Shown: positions 14,536-16,294 of the stretch, piece by piece
How the letters are laid out: every line of letters starts with the position of its first letter
How positions within the stretch are numbered: position 1 is the stretch's first letter
NCBI GenBank assembly: GCA_044233795.1
Contig: JBIIJL010000049.1
Coordinates: 1-16,294, forward strand
Reading direction: 5' to 3'
Source of the DNA: JBIIJL01 sp044233795
GTDB lineage: Bacteria > Pseudomonadota > Gammaproteobacteria > Legionellales > Legionellaceae
Length of the DNA: 16,294 nucleotides
Position numbers and translations under genes: made by a program
Notes under the pieces: generated by a model
The model's database searches: none
What the model was told of the DNA's origin: nothing
Seen by the model: the letters and a program-made list of their open reading frames with translations, nothing else

Positions 14536-16294
14536 ATGGCGAATGAAAAAATGAATGATATAGATCCAATTGAAACGCGTGAGTGGCTTGATGCATTAGA
14601 AGCCGTGGTGACTAACGATGGTGATGAGCGTGCTCAGTTTATATTGCAGGCATTGTTAAATAAAGCTAACAAACAGGGTATTAAGCTGACCACATCCATT
14701 CATACTCCCTACAGAAATACTATTAAATCCTATGAAGAGAAACAATTACCGCCAGACGAGGGCGTTGCTAAACGAATTGCAGCTCTTATCCGATGGAATG
14801 CTGTGGCCATGGTATTGCGTGCTGGAAAGTATTCCTCAGAGTTGGGTGGTCACATTGCATCTTATGCATCTGCGGCTACGCTCTATGAAACGGGATTTAA
14901 CTATTTTTTTAAAGGTCCCAATGGGGAGAATGGTGGCGATCTTATTTATATCCAGGGCCACTCATCGCCTGGTATCTATGCACGTGCTTTCCTTGAAGGT
15001 CGTCTTGATGAAGATCAATTAAAGCACTTTAGACAAGAAGTTGAAGTGAATGGGTTGTCTTCTTATCCGCATCCATGGTTGATGGGGAATTTTTGGCAAT
15101 TTCCTACAGTTTCGATGGGACTAGGGCCACTCCAGGCTATTTATCAAGCCCGATTTCTTAAATATTTAGAGCATCGAGGTCTGATTAAATTAGAAGATCG
15201 CAAAGTGTGGGCTTTCCTTGGCGATGGCGAAATGGATGAGGTTGAATCAGTAGGGGCGTTATCTATTGCGGCACGTGAAAAGTTAGATAATCTCATTTTT
15301 GTTGTGAATTGTAATTTGCAGAGGTTAGATGGGCCAGTAAGGGGTAATGGAAAAATTATCCAAGAGCTTGAGGGGTTATTTCGAGGTGCTGGTTGGAATG
15401 TAATCAAAGTCATTTGGGGTGGGCGATGGGATCCATTGTTTGCAATTGATAAAGACGAATTGATGCAAAAAAGGATGGAAGAATGTCTTGATGGGGACTA
15501 TCAATCCTATAAAGCAAATGATGGCGGATATGTTAGAGAGCATTTCTTTGGCAAATGCCCCGAACTTAAAAAAATGGTTGAACACTTAAGTGATGAAGAG
15601 ATCTGGCGCTTAAATCGCGGGGGACATGATTCTCAGAAAGTATACGCAGCTTATGCAGCAGCGGTTCAGCATCGAGGTAGTCCGACGGTTATTCTTGCAA
15701 AAACGGTGAAGGGCTATGGAATGGGCTCTGCAGGTGAAGGTCAAAATATTACGCATCAGCAAAAAAAGATGACAGTTGAACATTTACGTGCCTTTAGAGA
15801 CAGATTTAGCATTCCCATCAACGATGATCAAATTGCCGATATTCCGTTTTATCGTCCGCCAGAAGATAGTCCAGAAATTCAATTTATAAAAAAACGGCGT
15901 GAAGAGTTAGGTGGCTATTTGCCCTTTAGAAGTTCATCGTTCGAACCTTTGGTCATTCCTGATATATCAGCATTTTCTCAAGTAACAAGTGGATTAGGTG
16001 ATAGAGAGCTTTCAACGACCATGGCGTTTGTTAGGATATTGACAACTTTACTTAAAGACAAAATGATTGGTTCAAGAATTGTTCCTATCGTTCCTGATGA
16101 ATGCCGAACCTTTGGTATGGAGGGTTTATTTAGGCAAGTTGGGATCTATTCTCCTGTTGGGCAATTGTACACCCCCGTTGATCATCAGCAAGTGATGTAT
16201 TACCGTGAAGCTCAGGATGGTCAGATTTTGGAAGAGGGTATCAATGAGGCTGGAGCTTTTTGTTCATGGATTGCAGCTGCAACCTCTTATAGCT
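14536..16294 (+). CDS. aceE: Pyruvate dehydrogenase E1 component, homodimeric type (partial, 3' end beyond window)
   Basis: Thiamine-diphosphate enzyme that decarboxylates pyruvate and passes the acetyl group to the lipoyl domain of E2. The first 586 codons are present and open to the window edge; the E. coli protein has 887 residues. Key residues fall at the same numbers as in E. coli: H106 in LGGHIAS, H142 in IQGHSSPG, the ThDP motif GDGEMDE (229-235) through NCNLQRLDGP (258-267) with D230 and N260, and E401 and H407 in the mobile active-site loop. ATG 14536 follows AGAGGAA (14522-14528) with normal spacing. No pdhR-type regulator lies upstream. The gap to the lipoprotein gene is 29 bases, so transcription may begin before that gene or ampE. 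aceF probably follows outside the window. Confidence 0.98.
   Translation, partial: MANEKMNDIDPIETREWLDALEAVVTNDGDERAQFILQALLNKANKQGIKLTTSIHTPYRNTIKSYEEKQLPPDEGVAKRIAALIRWNAVAMVLRAGKYSSELGGHIASYASAATLYETGFNYFFKGPNGENGGDLIYIQGHSSPGIYARAFLEGRLDEDQLKHFRQEVEVNGLSSYPHPWLMGNFWQFPTVSMGLGPLQAIYQARFLKYLEHRGLIKLEDRKVWAFLGDGEMDEVESVGALSIAAREKLDNLIFVVNCNLQRLDGPVRGNGKIIQELEGLFRGAGWNVIKVIWGGRWDPLFAIDKDELMQKRMEECLDGDYQSYKANDGGYVREHFFGKCPELKKMVEHLSDEEIWRLNRGGHDSQKVYAAYAAAVQHRGSPTVILAKTVKGYGMGSAGEGQNITHQQKKMTVEHLRAFRDRFSIPINDDQIADIPFYRPPEDSPEIQFIKKRREELGGYLPFRSSSFEPLVIPDISAFSQVTSGLGDRELSTTMAFVRILTTLLKDKMIGSRIVPIVPDECRTFGMEGLFRQVGIYSPVGQLYTPVDHQQVMYYREAQDGQILEEGINEAGAFCSWIAAATSYS

Noticed and set aside
14732..15022. 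A 96-codon + ORF inside aceE in another frame.
   Set aside because: aceE is open and family-like in its own frame across this region; this is an overlapping shadow.

Overview
The window looks like chromosome of a gammaproteobacterium with a moderately AT-rich genome (about 40% G+C by eye). The best guess is a member of, or relative of, the Legionellales. That rests on gene content and protein style: a single LolC/E-type permease followed by lolD, a legiolysin-type 4-hydroxyphenylpyruvate dioxygenase (HPPD) with fumarylacetoacetase and maleylacetoacetate isomerase genes, and AmpE close to pyruvate dehydrogenase E1. I ran no database search. No mobile element, CRISPR array, tRNA, rRNA or prophage gene was seen. 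Most genes are housekeeping or catabolic.

Layout. Positions 1-255 hold no confident gene but carry an inverted pair of DnaA-box-like sequences. Positions 256-2176 (+) encode a lipoprotein-release ABC permease and its ATPase LolD, with overlapping reading frames. asnS (2170-3573, -) converges on lolD so tightly that the stop codons overlap. Next, on +, come a secreted cysteine-containing protein of unknown function, the ribosomal oxygenase RoxA, and a four-helix membrane protein of unknown function. The last is closed by a strong symmetrical terminator (5852-5883) shared with the converging operon.

That operon (10357-5880, -) reads amino-acid dehydrogenase, O-methyltransferase, hppD, fumarylacetoacetase, maleylacetoacetate isomerase. 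It covers much of tyrosine/phenylalanine breakdown to fumarate and acetoacetate. Homogentisate 1,2-dioxygenase, the step between HppD and the isomerase, is not in the window. A possible 61-residue small ORF overlaps the start of the operon by ATGA.

Divergently on + come a glycerophosphodiester phosphodiesterase, an ETHE1-type persulfide dioxygenase, a Kef-type cation/proton antiporter membrane domain overlapping it by 8 bases, AmpE, an unusual cysteine-rich lipoprotein with an 11-residue repeat, and the first 586 codons of aceE (pyruvate dehydrogenase E1), cut by the window edge. AmpE next to aceE recalls the ampDE-aroP-pdhR-aceEF region of enteric bacteria, but ampD, aroP and pdhR are not in between.

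The less ordinary points are the cysteine-repeat lipoprotein in front of aceE, the coupling of a glutathione-persulfide enzyme to a Kef-type antiporter, the methyltransferase inside the tyrosine operon, and the open frame with a CxxCH motif between ugpQ and the dioxygenase gene. I see no clear sign of a wholly new multi-gene system.
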